From the NCBI RefSeq assembly GCF_910593845.1, contig NZ_CAJVAS010000035.1, forward strand, positions 1 through 64,000: a DNA stretch of 64,000 nucleotides. Direction: 5' to 3'. Every line of letters begins with the position of its first letter. Within the stretch, counting starts at the first letter, position 1. Origin of the DNA: Paenibacillus solanacearum (GTDB lineage Bacteria > Bacillota > Bacilli > Paenibacillales > NBRC-103111). The translations under genes were made by a program, and so were the position numbers. Under the pieces are notes generated by a model. The model was not told the DNA's origin. It did not search any database and saw only the letters and a list, made by a program, of their open reading frames with translations. This document shows positions 1 through 10,775 of the stretch, in pieces.

Positions 1-1015
1 CATGGAAATTCGTCAGACCGACGGTGTATTTTAACGCGCGGAACGAGGTCTCTATGCCCCAGCGCATGTGATAAATGGACCGAAGCTCATCCGGCGGAAA
101 TTCAGCGACAGATAGATTCGTGATGACGGTTTCATACTCGCCATTGGGCAAGACGAAACGAACAACCCGAAAGGAAATCGGGTAAAACAAGTTCTCCTGC
201 AAATCCAGAAAATCGAAGGTAGACGTGGACGGGACAAACTTGTAAATCTCGGGGTGGGCCTTCACCGCTTTCGTTTGTTTCTTGGTGAGCGTCAGATGAA
301 CCTGAATATCAAACGTCCCGCCGGAAGGCAAGCGTAAACCCGAAAGAATGCCGTTTGAGCTCAAATCCTTTACCCGTATGACGTAGTTCCATCCCTTGCG
401 CTCAATATGAGCGAAGTTGTTGTAACTTTCATAACCGCGATCGGCAATCACAATGGCTTTGCCTGTGATGGGCGAGCGGTCCACCATAGTGGCCAGCGCC
501 CTGCCCTCGTTGGACAACCTTCGCGGCTGAACAAGGGCATCGACATAAAGTCGGTTGCACAGGTCATAGGCCGCGTTCAAATGCAGCAAGTTGTAACCTC
601 TTGTGTTCGGCCCGCTTTGGAAGTAGGTCTCCGTGTCCGCAGGGTTCGTTGCAACATGCAAATCCGAGCCATCAATGGCAAGTAATCGATAGCCGCGGTA
701 GTCCTTTATAGCCGTATACGATTGCGTAAATTTGTGAAACAAGCATTCCAGGGCAGTGGGCAGGATTTTATTGCGCTGTTGGACAAAAGCCGAAGTGGTT
801 ACGGTGTTTACGTCATAGCCCTGCGATTCCAGAAGTTCCTTGTAGATGCTGTTGCCGCCCATGGAGATCAGCAGTTGCATCACCGTTTCAAAAGGTAGCT
901 TTTTCTTGCGGGTGAAGTCCTTTTCGGGATTTTTGACATAAGGTCCCGGTGCCGCTGACATTTCTCGGATGAGGGATGTTAGCGTTTCTTTTAGCGAATT
1001 TGCAAATGTATTCAT
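1..1015 (-). CDS. IS4-family DDE transposase, C-terminus outside the window
   Basis: The frame is open from an ATG at 1015 to position 1 with no stop, about 338 residues. It catalyses cut-and-paste transposition. The first catalytic Asp lies in AIDGSDLH and the second in VIADRGYES. The third lies in the IS4 signature YREK, seen as YHMRWGIETSFRALK near the window edge with exact Y-2-R-3-E-6-K spacing. The start follows an AGGAGGG ribosome site. No frameshift or internal stop was seen, so the visible part looks intact. Assignment to the IS4 family is firm; the subgroup is not determined. Confidence 0.9.
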   Translation of the reverse strand, partial: MNTFANSLKETLTSLIREMSAAPGPYVKNPEKDFTRKKKLPFETVMQLLISMGGNSIYKELLESQGYDVNTVTTSAFVQQRNKILPTALECLFHKFTQSYTAIKDYRGYRLLAIDGSDLHVATNPADTETYFQSGPNTRGYNLLHLNAAYDLCNRLYVDALVQPRRLSNEGRALATMVDRSPITGKAIVIADRGYESYNNFAHIERKGWNYVIRVKDLSSNGILSGLRLPSGGTFDIQVHLTLTKKQTKAVKAHPEIYKFVPSTSTFDFLDLQENLFYPISFRVVRFVLPNGEYETVITNLSVAEFPPDELRSIYHMRWGIETSFRALKYTVGLTNFH

Positions 1016-1172
1016 CGGCGAACCCTCCTCGTTTTTTCAAGGGGCTTCGCCACACTTTTTCAACTTCTTGTCAAGTCCTTTTCTCATTTTTACGCAAAAA
1101 AAGAGCGGGTTATCTTTTCGATAACCTGCCCTTGTTCTTACTTCCGGTTCTTAGCCTTATCTTAATGACATT
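1..1172 (-). mobile_element. IS4-family insertion sequence, cut by the window edge
   Basis: The element consists of a DDE transposase gene running off the left edge and about 155 bases of upstream DNA. That upstream DNA has an imperfect hairpin (arms 1105-1114 and 1120-1129), of the kind IS elements carry near an end to block read-through transcription, and a TTGACA-like promoter element further in. The boundary near 1172 is my estimate: only one end is visible, so inverted repeats and target duplications cannot be confirmed. Confidence 0.55.
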
Positions 1173-1207
1173 GCCTCCGGCCGCTCCCCTTTCCGCTTCC
1201 AACTTCG

Positions 1208-1375
1208 CTAGAACAGCGATTTGCGATGCTCCACCAAATCGATGGCTCCGAGCACGACATGGGCCAGGCCGAAGCCGACAACAACGGCCGCCGCCATAGG
1301 GAATTTGTTGCGCAGTGCGGCACCCGAGGCCGTAACGGCCGTGCCCAAAACAGCAGGAATCAATCCTTCGCGCAT
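1208..1375 (-). CDS. Small membrane protein, 55 residues
   Basis: This short frame starts at ATG 1375, nine bases after an AGGAGG ribosome site; an ATG three codons earlier abuts that site and is less likely. The protein begins MREGLIPAVLGTAV and contains two short hydrophobic, Ala/Val/Gly-rich stretches (about residues 5-20 and 27-45) separated by LRNKFP, then a charged tail. That suggests a small hairpin membrane protein. It lies just outside the IS element and before the DUF1802 gene on the other strand. No function is recognised. The strong ribosome site and coherent hydrophobic pattern support it as a real gene. Confidence 0.6.
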   Translation of the reverse strand: MREGLIPAVLGTAVTASGAALRNKFPMAAAVVVGFGLAHVVLGAIDLVEHRKSLF

Positions 1376-1520
1376 GTTCGTCATCCTCCTCGTGATCAGT
1401 GGGTGAAGCCTTGTTAGTTTCGTTTCTCCAGCCTCTTTTTATCCCGTGTTCGGATTGCATTGTTTTGGACAGAAGCCTATAATATCTTGGAAGCTTGCGG
1501 TCTGGCAAAGGAGGGACAAG

Positions 1521-2102
1521 ATGTCTGATTCGGCGATCGCATTGAAGGAGTGGGCGTCGGCCATTGAAGCGCTGCGGACTGGCCGGCAAATCATGATTAT
1601 GCGCAAGGGCGGTATCCGCGAGGAAACGAAGCATTTTCAAGTGGAGAGCGACAGCTTTTATTTGTACCCTACATACGAGCACCAGCGGAAGGAACTGTTC
1701 AAGCCCGAGTTCAGACAATGGACCGAAGAAACGCTTCAAGAGTGGGGCGGGCGGAGCGGCCAACATGCGGAAGTTGAGGTTTCGTGCTATGCGGAGCTTG
1801 CGGCGGATATCCTGGTGGAAACGCAGGAGCAGTTGAACAAGCTGAGCGCGCTGCATGTATGGACGGATTCGTTTGCGGAGGAACGGTTAAAATGGAAGAA
1901 GACGCAGCCGCTGCATATTATGCTGCTGAAAGTATACGCGCTGGACAAGCCGGTAAGGCTGGAGGTTAAGGCGGAATACAACGGCTGCAGGTCGTGGATC
2001 GGATTGCCGGCGGAATCATTCGGGTCGGCGGTCAAGACGCCGGTAATGTCGGACGAGGCGTTCGCAGAAGCGGTCTCGCGCGTGATCGATGCGCTGAAGT
2101 AA
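1521..2102 (+). CDS. DUF1802 family protein
   Basis: A 193-residue soluble protein starting at ATG 1521 after AAAGGAGGG. The N-terminal pattern (KEWASAIEALRTGRQIMIMRKGGI, then a segment with YLYPTYEHQRKELFK) matches DUF1802. Proteins of this family turn up singly in bacteria and have no established function. There are no membrane segments or signal peptide. It is a single gene upstream of the suf operon, separated from it by a promoter and Fur-like operator, so it probably is not co-transcribed with suf. Confidence 0.75.
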   Translation: MSDSAIALKEWASAIEALRTGRQIMIMRKGGIREETKHFQVESDSFYLYPTYEHQRKELFKPEFRQWTEETLQEWGGRSGQHAEVEVSCYAELAADILVETQEQLNKLSALHVWTDSFAEERLKWKKTQPLHIMLLKVYALDKPVRLEVKAEYNGCRSWIGLPAESFGSAVKTPVMSDEAFAEAVSRVIDALK

Positions 2103-2168
2103 GAAGGCTCGCTGCTAACGGACAGGCTGAGGACGGTGTTCGGAAAAATAGGGAGTCATGGGGCTTTA

Positions 2169-2198
2169 TTGATTTCCACTGGTAAGATATAATAATAT
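2169..2198 (+). promoter_or_regulatory. Probable promoter of the suf operon
   Basis: A sigma-A-like pair, TTGATT at 2169-2174 and TAATAT at 2193-2198, is separated by 18 bases. The region is very AT-rich compared with the surrounding genes, and the Fur-like operator begins just downstream. Confidence 0.45.
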
Positions 2199-2206
2199 AT
2201 ATAATT

Positions 2207-2242
2207 GAGAATCATTGATAATCAATTTAGAATGATTATCAA
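2207..2242 (+). promoter_or_regulatory. Fur-like operator ahead of sufC
   Basis: A perfect 10-base inverted repeat, TTGATAATCA at 2215-2224 and TGATTATCAA at 2233-2242, sits between the promoter and sufC. The 15-mer at 2227-2241 matches the Fur 7-1-7 consensus TGATAATNATTATCA at 12 of 15 positions. A second partial match begins at 2207. Overlapping Fur dimers are known to bind such arrays. The sequence suggests iron-dependent repression of Fe-S cluster assembly; binding by PerR or Zur is less likely from the base pattern. Confidence 0.65.
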
Positions 2243-2274
2243 CTAAGAATAACTAAAACGCGGAGGCATGTACT

Positions 2275-3105
2275 ATGGCGAACTCACCACATTTTATTAT
2301 AGACGGTTTGAAAGCAACTGTCGAAGGCAAAGAGATTTTGAAAGGACTCAGCCTCACGATCAAAGGCGGCGAAGTGCACGCGATCATGGGTCCGAACGGT
2401 ACGGGGAAAAGTACGCTCGCTTCCACTTTGATGGGGCATCCGAAGTATGAAGTAACGGGCGGCTCCGTTACGTTGAACGACGAAGACGTACTTGAGATGG
2501 CTACCGACGAAAGAGCGCGCGCAGGGCTGTTCCTCGCGATGCAGTACCCGAGCGAAATTACCGGCGTCACGAATGCGGACTTCCTGAGAAGCGCGATTAA
2601 CGCGCGCCGCGGCGAAGGCAATGAAATGTCGCTGATCAAGTTCATCCGCCAAATGGAAGGCAAGATGAAAGAGCTCGAGATGAACCCTGAATTTATGCAC
2701 CGTTATTTGAACGAAGGGTTCTCCGGCGGCGAGAAGAAACGGAATGAAATTTTGCAAATGCTGATGCTGGACCCAGGCATTGTCATTCTTGACGAAATCG
2801 ACTCCGGTCTTGACATCGACGCTTTGCGGATCGTTGCTACGGGCGTTAACGCGATGCGTTCCGAAGACCGCGGCTTCCTGATCATTACGCACTACCAGCG
2901 CCTGCTCAACTACATCACGCCGGACTACGTCCATGTCATGATGCAAGGACGCATCGTCAAATCCGGAGGTCCGGAACTGGCGCAGCGTCTGGAGAACGAA
3001 GGCTACGACTGGGTGAAGGAAGAGCTTGGCATTGTGGACGAAACCGTCGGACAAGACGAGCCGGAATTCAAAGTTCCGATGAATACGACCGCACCAAAAT
3101 ATTAA
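2275..3105 (+). CDS. sufC: SufC, Fe-S cluster assembly ATPase
   Basis: The ABC-type ATPase of the SufBCD scaffold, 276 residues and cytoplasmic. Walker A is GPNGTGKST at about residues 39-47, the ABC signature is FSGGEKKR near 149, and Walker B with its catalytic Glu is [12 protein letters not shown] near 170-180. SufC hydrolyses ATP to remodel SufB and SufD during cluster formation. It is the first gene of a five-gene operon (sufC-sufD-sufS-sufU-sufB) in the gene order of Bacillus. The ATG at 2275 follows GGAGG. Iron control by the upstream Fur-like site is inferred. Confidence 0.96.
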   Translation: MANSPHFIIDGLKATVEGKEILKGLSLTIKGGEVHAIMGPNGTGKSTLASTLMGHPKYEVTGGSVTLNDEDVLEMATDERARAGLFLAMQYPSEITGVTNADFLRSAINARRGEGNEMSLIKFIRQMEGKMKELEMNPEFMHRYLNEGFSGGEKKRNEILQMLMLDPGIVILDEIDSGLDIDALRIVATGVNAMRSEDRGFLIITHYQRLLNYITPDYVHVMMQGRIVKSGGPELAQRLENEGYDWVKEELGIVDETVGQDEPEFKVPMNTTAPKY

Positions 3106-3139
3106 TAAGCCCGCGATTAGAAATAGGAGGAATTCACGC

Positions 3140-6094
<2,955 letters not shown>

Positions 6095-6109
6095 GAGGAG
6101 GTACGACCC

Positions 6110-7507
6110 ATGGCGAAGAAAATGCCTGAAATGGAAGAGTATAAATACGGGTTTCGCGACGAGCACAAAGCGGTGTTCCAGAGCGGCAAAGGCTTGACGC
6201 GCGAAATCGTAACCGAAATTTCCAAGATGAAAGGCGAGCCCGAGTGGATGCTCGAATTCCGCCTGAAATCGTTGGAGCAATTTTTTAAGATGGATATGCC
6301 TCGCTGGGGCGGGGACTTGGATGATCTCGATTTCAACGATATCCAGTACTACGTGAAGCCGTCCGAGAAGCAAGGCAAGACGTGGGAAGAGGTTCCTACA
6401 GAGATCAAGGAAACATTCGATAAACTCGGCATTCCGGAAGCGGAGCAAAAGTTTTTGGCCGGCGTATCCGCGCAGTACGAATCCGAGGTCGTCTATCACA
6501 GCATGCAGAAGGATTTGGAAGATCAAGGCGTTATCTTCATGGATACCGATTCCGCGCTGCGCGAGCATCCGGAAATTTTCAAGAAGTATTTCGGCACGGT
6601 CATCCCGCCGAGCGATAACAAGTTCGCCGCGCTGAACAGCGCCGTATGGTCCGGGGGCAGCTTCATCTACGTTCCGAAGGGCGTCAAAGTGGAAATTCCG
6701 CTGCAAGCGTACTTCCGGATCAACTCCGAGAACATGGGTCAATTCGAGCGTACGCTCATTATCGCCGACGAAGGCAGCTTCGTTCATTATGTCGAAGGCT
6801 GTACCGCTCCGGTATACAGCACGAACTCGCTGCACAGCGCCGTCGTGGAAATCCTCTGCTTGAAGGATTCCCGCGTACGGTATACGACGATTCAGAACTG
6901 GGCGCCGAACATTTACAACCTCGTCACGAAGCGCGCGGTCGCGGAAGAAAATGCAACGATGGAATGGGTCGACGGCAACATCGGCTCCAAGCTGACGATG
7001 AAATATCCGGCTGTCGTGCTGAAAGGCCGCGGCGCGAAAGGCATGGTGCTCTCCATCGCCGTAGCGGGCAAAGGCCAGCATCAGGACGCAGGCGCGAAGA
7101 TGACGCATCTGGCGCCGGATACGACGTCCACGATCGTCTCCAAGTCGATCTCCAAGCACGGAGGCAAGGTAACGTACCGCGGGCTCGCTTCCTTCGGCCG
7201 CAACTCCGAAGGCTCCAAAGCGAACATTAAGTGCGACACGCTCATCATGGATAACCAGTCGACGTCCGACACGATTCCGTATAACGAAATCATGAACGAC
7301 AACATTACGCTGGAGCACGAAGCGACCGTCTCCAAAGTTTCCGAGGACCAGCTGTTCTATCTCATGAGCCGCGGCCTCACGGAAGCGGAAGCGACGCAAA
7401 TGATCGTCATGGGCTTCATCGAGCCGTTCACGAAAGAACTGCCGATGGAATATGCCGTTGAGATGAACCGTCTGATCAAGTTTGAAATGGAAGGCAGTAT
7501 TGGGTAA
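6110..7507 (+). CDS. sufB: SufB, Fe-S cluster scaffold subunit
   Basis: A 465-residue scaffold protein on which the nascent cluster forms with SufC and SufD. It has the N-terminal SufB domain ([16 protein letters not shown]), then the conserved core with [25 protein letters not shown] and a C-terminal [12 protein letters not shown] block. The Cys in VEGCTAP is in the region used for cluster chemistry. It is the last gene of the operon; a strong hairpin follows at 7570. AGGAGG lies upstream of ATG 6110. Confidence 0.96.
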   Translation: MAKKMPEMEEYKYGFRDEHKAVFQSGKGLTREIVTEISKMKGEPEWMLEFRLKSLEQFFKMDMPRWGGDLDDLDFNDIQYYVKPSEKQGKTWEEVPTEIKETFDKLGIPEAEQKFLAGVSAQYESEVVYHSMQKDLEDQGVIFMDTDSALREHPEIFKKYFGTVIPPSDNKFAALNSAVWSGGSFIYVPKGVKVEIPLQAYFRINSENMGQFERTLIIADEGSFVHYVEGCTAPVYSTNSLHSAVVEILCLKDSRVRYTTIQNWAPNIYNLVTKRAVAEENATMEWVDGNIGSKLTMKYPAVVLKGRGAKGMVLSIAVAGKGQHQDAGAKMTHLAPDTTSTIVSKSISKHGGKVTYRGLASFGRNSEGSKANIKCDTLIMDNQSTSDTIPYNEIMNDNITLEHEATVSKVSEDQLFYLMSRGLTEAEATQMIVMGFIEPFTKELPMEYAVEMNRLIKFEMEGSIG

Positions 7508-7569
7508 CCTTTGTGTAGCAAGGGTTTGTAGAGAGATAACGCATCATACTCAATCTTTTTGTTACATGT

Positions 7570-7633
7570 AAATACGTGTCCGCGGTGACTTTTGTGCTCT
7601 TATGCCCGAGTCGCTCGGACACGTATTTTTATT
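7570..7633 (+). terminator. Terminator of the suf operon
   Basis: A perfect 13-base inverted repeat, AAATACGTGTCCG at 7570-7582 and CGGACACGTATTT at 7616-7628, followed by a T-rich tract. The loop is long, so pairing may be slow, but position and T tract fit a terminator. Confidence 0.6.
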
Positions 7634-7829
7634 TTGCTCCTGTCTCCAATTGGTGGACTGTTATTTTCCATACGAATCCAATACACTAAGTCCTCTCGAT
7701 ACTGCTCAGTTCCTTAAGTAATTCCCTTGTTTTCGATACATTGATCGCCGTAAATATTGGAGTCGCTCGATAGTTTCCATATTCTGAAAGTATGCTATAG
7801 TTAAGAGGATAAAATGATAATGGTTATGA
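7634..7829. other. Intergenic DNA with a possible promoter for the DUF4062 cassette
   Basis: No gene is seen here. A TATAGT at 7796-7801 could be the -10 element for the gene that follows; the best -35 match, TTTCCA at 7774-7779, is weak. The base composition becomes AT-rich from here to about 9200. Confidence 0.4.
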
Positions 7830-8993
7830 TTGGATGTGAGATTCGCCTTGTTCACGAAAACCAAGATTTTTATAAGCTCAGTAGCCCAAGATTCGCTCCA
7901 CCAACTACGGCAGAGCATGTGGGACATACTGAGAGAGCTTGGCCACGAACCGATGCTGTTCGAGCGAAATTTTGGGGCATGGGATTCTCACATCAATCCT
8001 GTTCAAAAGTGTATTGAGTGCGTACGTGAATCAGATGTCTTTTTACTTTTCATTTCCAACAAGGCGGGTACGTTTTACGAAAAATCCCAGCGTACGGTTA
8101 CGCATATGGAACTCATTGAAGCTTGTGCTCGGAGCAAAACCGTTCTTGTTTTTGTGGACAGCACAGTAAAGGCGGAATATTTCACCAAGGCGAAGGGGCT
8201 TATAGAAGAGTACGTGGAGGCCTATAAAGCGGAAATGTCGTCATTCCCAAAGGCATCGGAAATCGTTACTGCACTTCGTTCTACTCAGCTGTCTTCTCAC
8301 GTCGATCCCTACGTTTGGTTTTTCATCCATGATATAGTTGGACGAGGCATCTATTTTGAGGATTTAAACCTGGCTGTCGCTCCTGACTGGAAAGTATATT
8401 TCAGTGACCTGTTGAGAAGAGGCATCCAACTGATGCCGTTTAAAGATGCAATTGAAACAAATGAGCGCCAATTGGATCTATACGACAATTTCTACGAAAT
8501 GCTGAGTAACGCCATACCGAGTGTTAATATCGCTGGGTTTCGCAATCTTAAAGCCTTTTTAGAATCCTTCCAACGTTCGGTGACAGGTGATGTGGTGGAA
8601 AACGACTTTGGGTTCGTCAAAGAACCGGCGGGTTCGTTTGGTGATTGCTCGGCAGTCACTTTGTATGAGTTTCAAAAGGATCGTATGGTGTTAATGGAAA
8701 AGACGGGTTCGGCCACTGGAGAAGATTACTACCTTCTGGACAACAAAGACTCCTTTGTCGCACTTACGTACAGTAACTCCGATCCTGATGACCAGGTATT
8801 TTTCAAGGAATCGAATTGCACTTTTTATTTTTGCCTTCGGCTCCCGAAGCATGTTATGACTTTTCATTTGCCATGTGAGCCGGAATGGCACGCAGACAAG
8901 TTCATGGCTTCCAAAGACACCGTTATACGTGTTATAATAAACAAAAATGCCTTGGCGTTCGATTTTGCACGAATGCTGATAGGAGGGATGTAA
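7830..8993 (+). CDS. DUF4062 domain protein, putative stress or defence effector
   Basis: A protein of up to 387 residues. The N-terminal 120 residues match DUF4062: KIFISSVAQDSL, then RELGHEPMLFE, then CIECVRESDVFLLFISNKAG, a Rossmann-like fold distantly like TIR domains. A conserved block HMELIEACARSKTVLVFV follows. Residues after about 130 match nothing I recognise; they contain no membrane segment and no Walker motif. Start choice is uncertain: the frame opens with TTG 7830, with GTG 7836 and TTG 7848 as alternatives. The last places MFTKTKIFISS at the N-terminus, closest to family practice. It ends one base before the next gene. Codon use is AT-richer than the suf operon, suggesting acquisition. 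Confidence 0.7.
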   Translation: MDVRFALFTKTKIFISSVAQDSLHQLRQSMWDILRELGHEPMLFERNFGAWDSHINPVQKCIECVRESDVFLLFISNKAGTFYEKSQRTVTHMELIEACARSKTVLVFVDSTVKAEYFTKAKGLIEEYVEAYKAEMSSFPKASEIVTALRSTQLSSHVDPYVWFFIHDIVGRGIYFEDLNLAVAPDWKVYFSDLLRRGIQLMPFKDAIETNERQLDLYDNFYEMLSNAIPSVNIAGFRNLKAFLESFQRSVTGDVVENDFGFVKEPAGSFGDCSAVTLYEFQKDRMVLMEKTGSATGEDYYLLDNKDSFVALTYSNSDPDDQVFFKESNCTFYFCLRLPKHVMTFHLPCEPEWHADKFMASKDTVIRVIINKNALAFDFARMLIGGM

Positions 8994-8994
8994 C

Positions 8995-9183
8995 ATGGCA
9001 ACTAAGGTATATGTATCGTTGAACGGAGTTGTTACGGAAGCAATAGGTACGCAACCGAAAGATGCTCTTTTGTTTGCATCTTCTAAGAAAAGCGCGGCAG
9101 AGGTCATACTTGAACAGCGGGCTAATCGACGGAAAAACAGTCAGTTCATAAAAGAACGTCTTGAAGAAGCGTTCAAAAGATAA
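8995..9183 (+). CDS. 62-residue protein paired with the DUF4062 gene
   Basis: ATG 8995 follows AGGAGGG, which lies inside the end of the DUF4062 gene, so the two are very likely co-translated. The protein starts with a beta-rich stretch (TKVYVSLNGVVTEAIG). It ends in a highly charged, probably helical tail (ILEQRANRRKNSQFIKERLEEAFKR). No family is recognised. Size and position fit an accessory subunit, an inhibitor or a DNA-binding partner of its neighbour; none of these can be shown from sequence. Confidence 0.65.
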   Translation: MATKVYVSLNGVVTEAIGTQPKDALLFASSKKSAAEVILEQRANRRKNSQFIKERLEEAFKR

Positions 9184-9302
9184 ATAGCTCGTGTATTGAA
9201 CAAGCCCATCGTTAAAGACCTCAGTGGTTTGATGATGTGCTTGTTTAGTTTTTAATGCAAGGCTCCATCGGTTAACTGGACCGCGCTTTCCGAACACACC
9301 CA

Positions 9303-9340
9303 AAACCCCTCTTCCGTTCATTCGGACAGAGGGGTTTCTT
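9303..9340. terminator. Bidirectional terminator
   Basis: Arms AAACCCCTCT (9303-9312) and AGAGGGGTTT (9328-9337) form a 10-bp stem with T-rich flanks on both strands. It lies between the convergent 62-residue gene and the P450 gene and can serve both. Confidence 0.75.
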
Positions 9341-9361
9341 ACGTTTACACCGATGCCGCTA

Positions 9362-10597
9362 TTATAATTCCACCCGCATCGGCAGCCGGGATAACGATTG
9401 CCCAACGGCGGAAGTTTGCAAGTTGGCTTCCAACTGAAAGCCAGGAACCGGCTCGATGCGGCGGAACGTTTCGGCGAATGTTCGTATCGCAATATTTGCT
9501 TCCAGCCGGGCGAGCGGCGCGCCGAGGCAAAAGTGAGGGCCATTGCCGAAAGTAAGATGCTTACTGCCATTGTCGCGGCGAAGCTTGAACGTGAACGGGT
9601 CCTCGAAGACGCGCTTGTCCATATTGGCGGCGCTCATCCAGACGATGACCATTTCGCCTTTGGAAAGAGGCGCGCCGAGAAGGTCGTTATCCTTTTTCAC
9701 AGTACGATCGAGCTTCGTCACGTTAAACCGATAGCGCAGCACCTCTTCTACCATGTGAGGGACCAGGGAGAGGTCCGCTCTCAGCTCGCTGTAGACCTCC
9801 GGATTGTCGTACAGGAACGCATAGAACGTATTGGCCAGCAGGTTGCTGGTCGTTTCGATCCCCGCTCCCAATAAAAACATAGTGGCACGAACGATTTCAT
9901 CATCCGTAAAGCGCTCGCCGTCGACCTCCACCCGGATCAAGTCGGAGATGATGTCCTCTGCAAGCTGCGTGCGTTTTTGGATCACAAACGGATACAGGTA
10001 ATTGAAATATTCCTTCGCCGCCTGCTCTTTCAACCGGTTGACTTCCTCCGCGTTTTCCTTCTGGAACGGAAGGAATAAGATGTCTACCCATCGTTTGAAC
10101 AAATGCCGGTCGTGACTCGGAACGCCGAGCAAATCCGACATGATGATGACCGGTAACGGAGTAGCGTACTGCGCCACGATATCGATTTCCGTGCTGCCTC
10201 TCATGTTCTGAATCAACTCATCCACCACCTGCTGGATCCGCGGCTCCCACTGCTTCAAACTGCGCGGCGTGAAAGCGGCGGAAAGCAATGAGCGGCGTTT
10301 CCGGTGCTCCGGCGGATCGCTGTTGATAATATTGATCTTGCTGTCACCTAAACTCCCTTCTTTCGTATCGACGCCCACATTGATGGTCGTGCGGCTGCGC
10401 TCGCTGGAAAAATGCTCATAATCGCTTAGTACGCGCTTGACTTCCTCGTATCGGAACACATTCCATGTGCGGGATCCCTCGTCATAGACGGCCGGCTCGC
10501 TCTCCAGCATCCGCTTGTACCATTCATAAGGACCGAATTCTTCCGTTCTGCTCTGAAAAGAAGTGATCTCACCCAAGGCAACAACTTCCTGCTTCAT
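9362..10597 (-). CDS. Cytochrome P450
   Basis: A 411-residue soluble P450, a heme monooxygenase needing external electron donors. The heme-binding loop is FGNGPHFCLGAPLAR with the thiolate Cys at about residue 357. The K-helix ExxR is EEVLRYR, and the I-helix oxygen-activation motif reads AGIETT where most bacterial members have AGHETT or AGxETT. Overall it resembles the CYP107/CYP109-type enzymes common in bacilli. No ferredoxin, reductase or biosynthetic cluster lies beside it, so the substrate cannot be predicted. GGGAGC precedes ATG 10597. Confidence 0.93.
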   Translation of the reverse strand: MKQEVVALGEITSFQSRTEEFGPYEWYKRMLESEPAVYDEGSRTWNVFRYEEVKRVLSDYEHFSSERSRTTINVGVDTKEGSLGDSKINIINSDPPEHRKRRSLLSAAFTPRSLKQWEPRIQQVVDELIQNMRGSTEIDIVAQYATPLPVIIMSDLLGVPSHDRHLFKRWVDILFLPFQKENAEEVNRLKEQAAKEYFNYLYPFVIQKRTQLAEDIISDLIRVEVDGERFTDDEIVRATMFLLGAGIETTSNLLANTFYAFLYDNPEVYSELRADLSLVPHMVEEVLRYRFNVTKLDRTVKKDNDLLGAPLSKGEMVIVWMSAANMDKRVFEDPFTFKLRRDNGSKHLTFGNGPHFCLGAPLARLEANIAIRTFAETFRRIEPVPGFQLEANLQTSAVGQSLSRLPMRVEL

Positions 10598-10775
10598 GCC
10601 AATGCTCCCTGCTTTCTTCTAAACCAAGATAAAGAAATTTTCCCCGGATCCGCTGGATTGTATGCAGTTTTCGTTCCATGTATCTTGTTGTTTCCAACGG
10701 TAAAAATGCATAGGCGAGCCCGTCGTTTCCCATGCTATGAGCAGATCAAAAATTACAGGCAAGGAGTAGGGTCAT

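Noticed and set aside
1110-1856. Leftward 248-codon frame across the IS end and the DUF1802 gene
   Set aside because: It crosses unrelated features and lacks family similarity; the real leftward gene there is the 55-residue frame at 1208-1375 in another phase.
7814-8017. 67-codon frame beginning with ATG 7814
   Set aside because: It overlaps the DUF4062 gene in another phase and its translation is not protein-like; kept only as a note on start choice.
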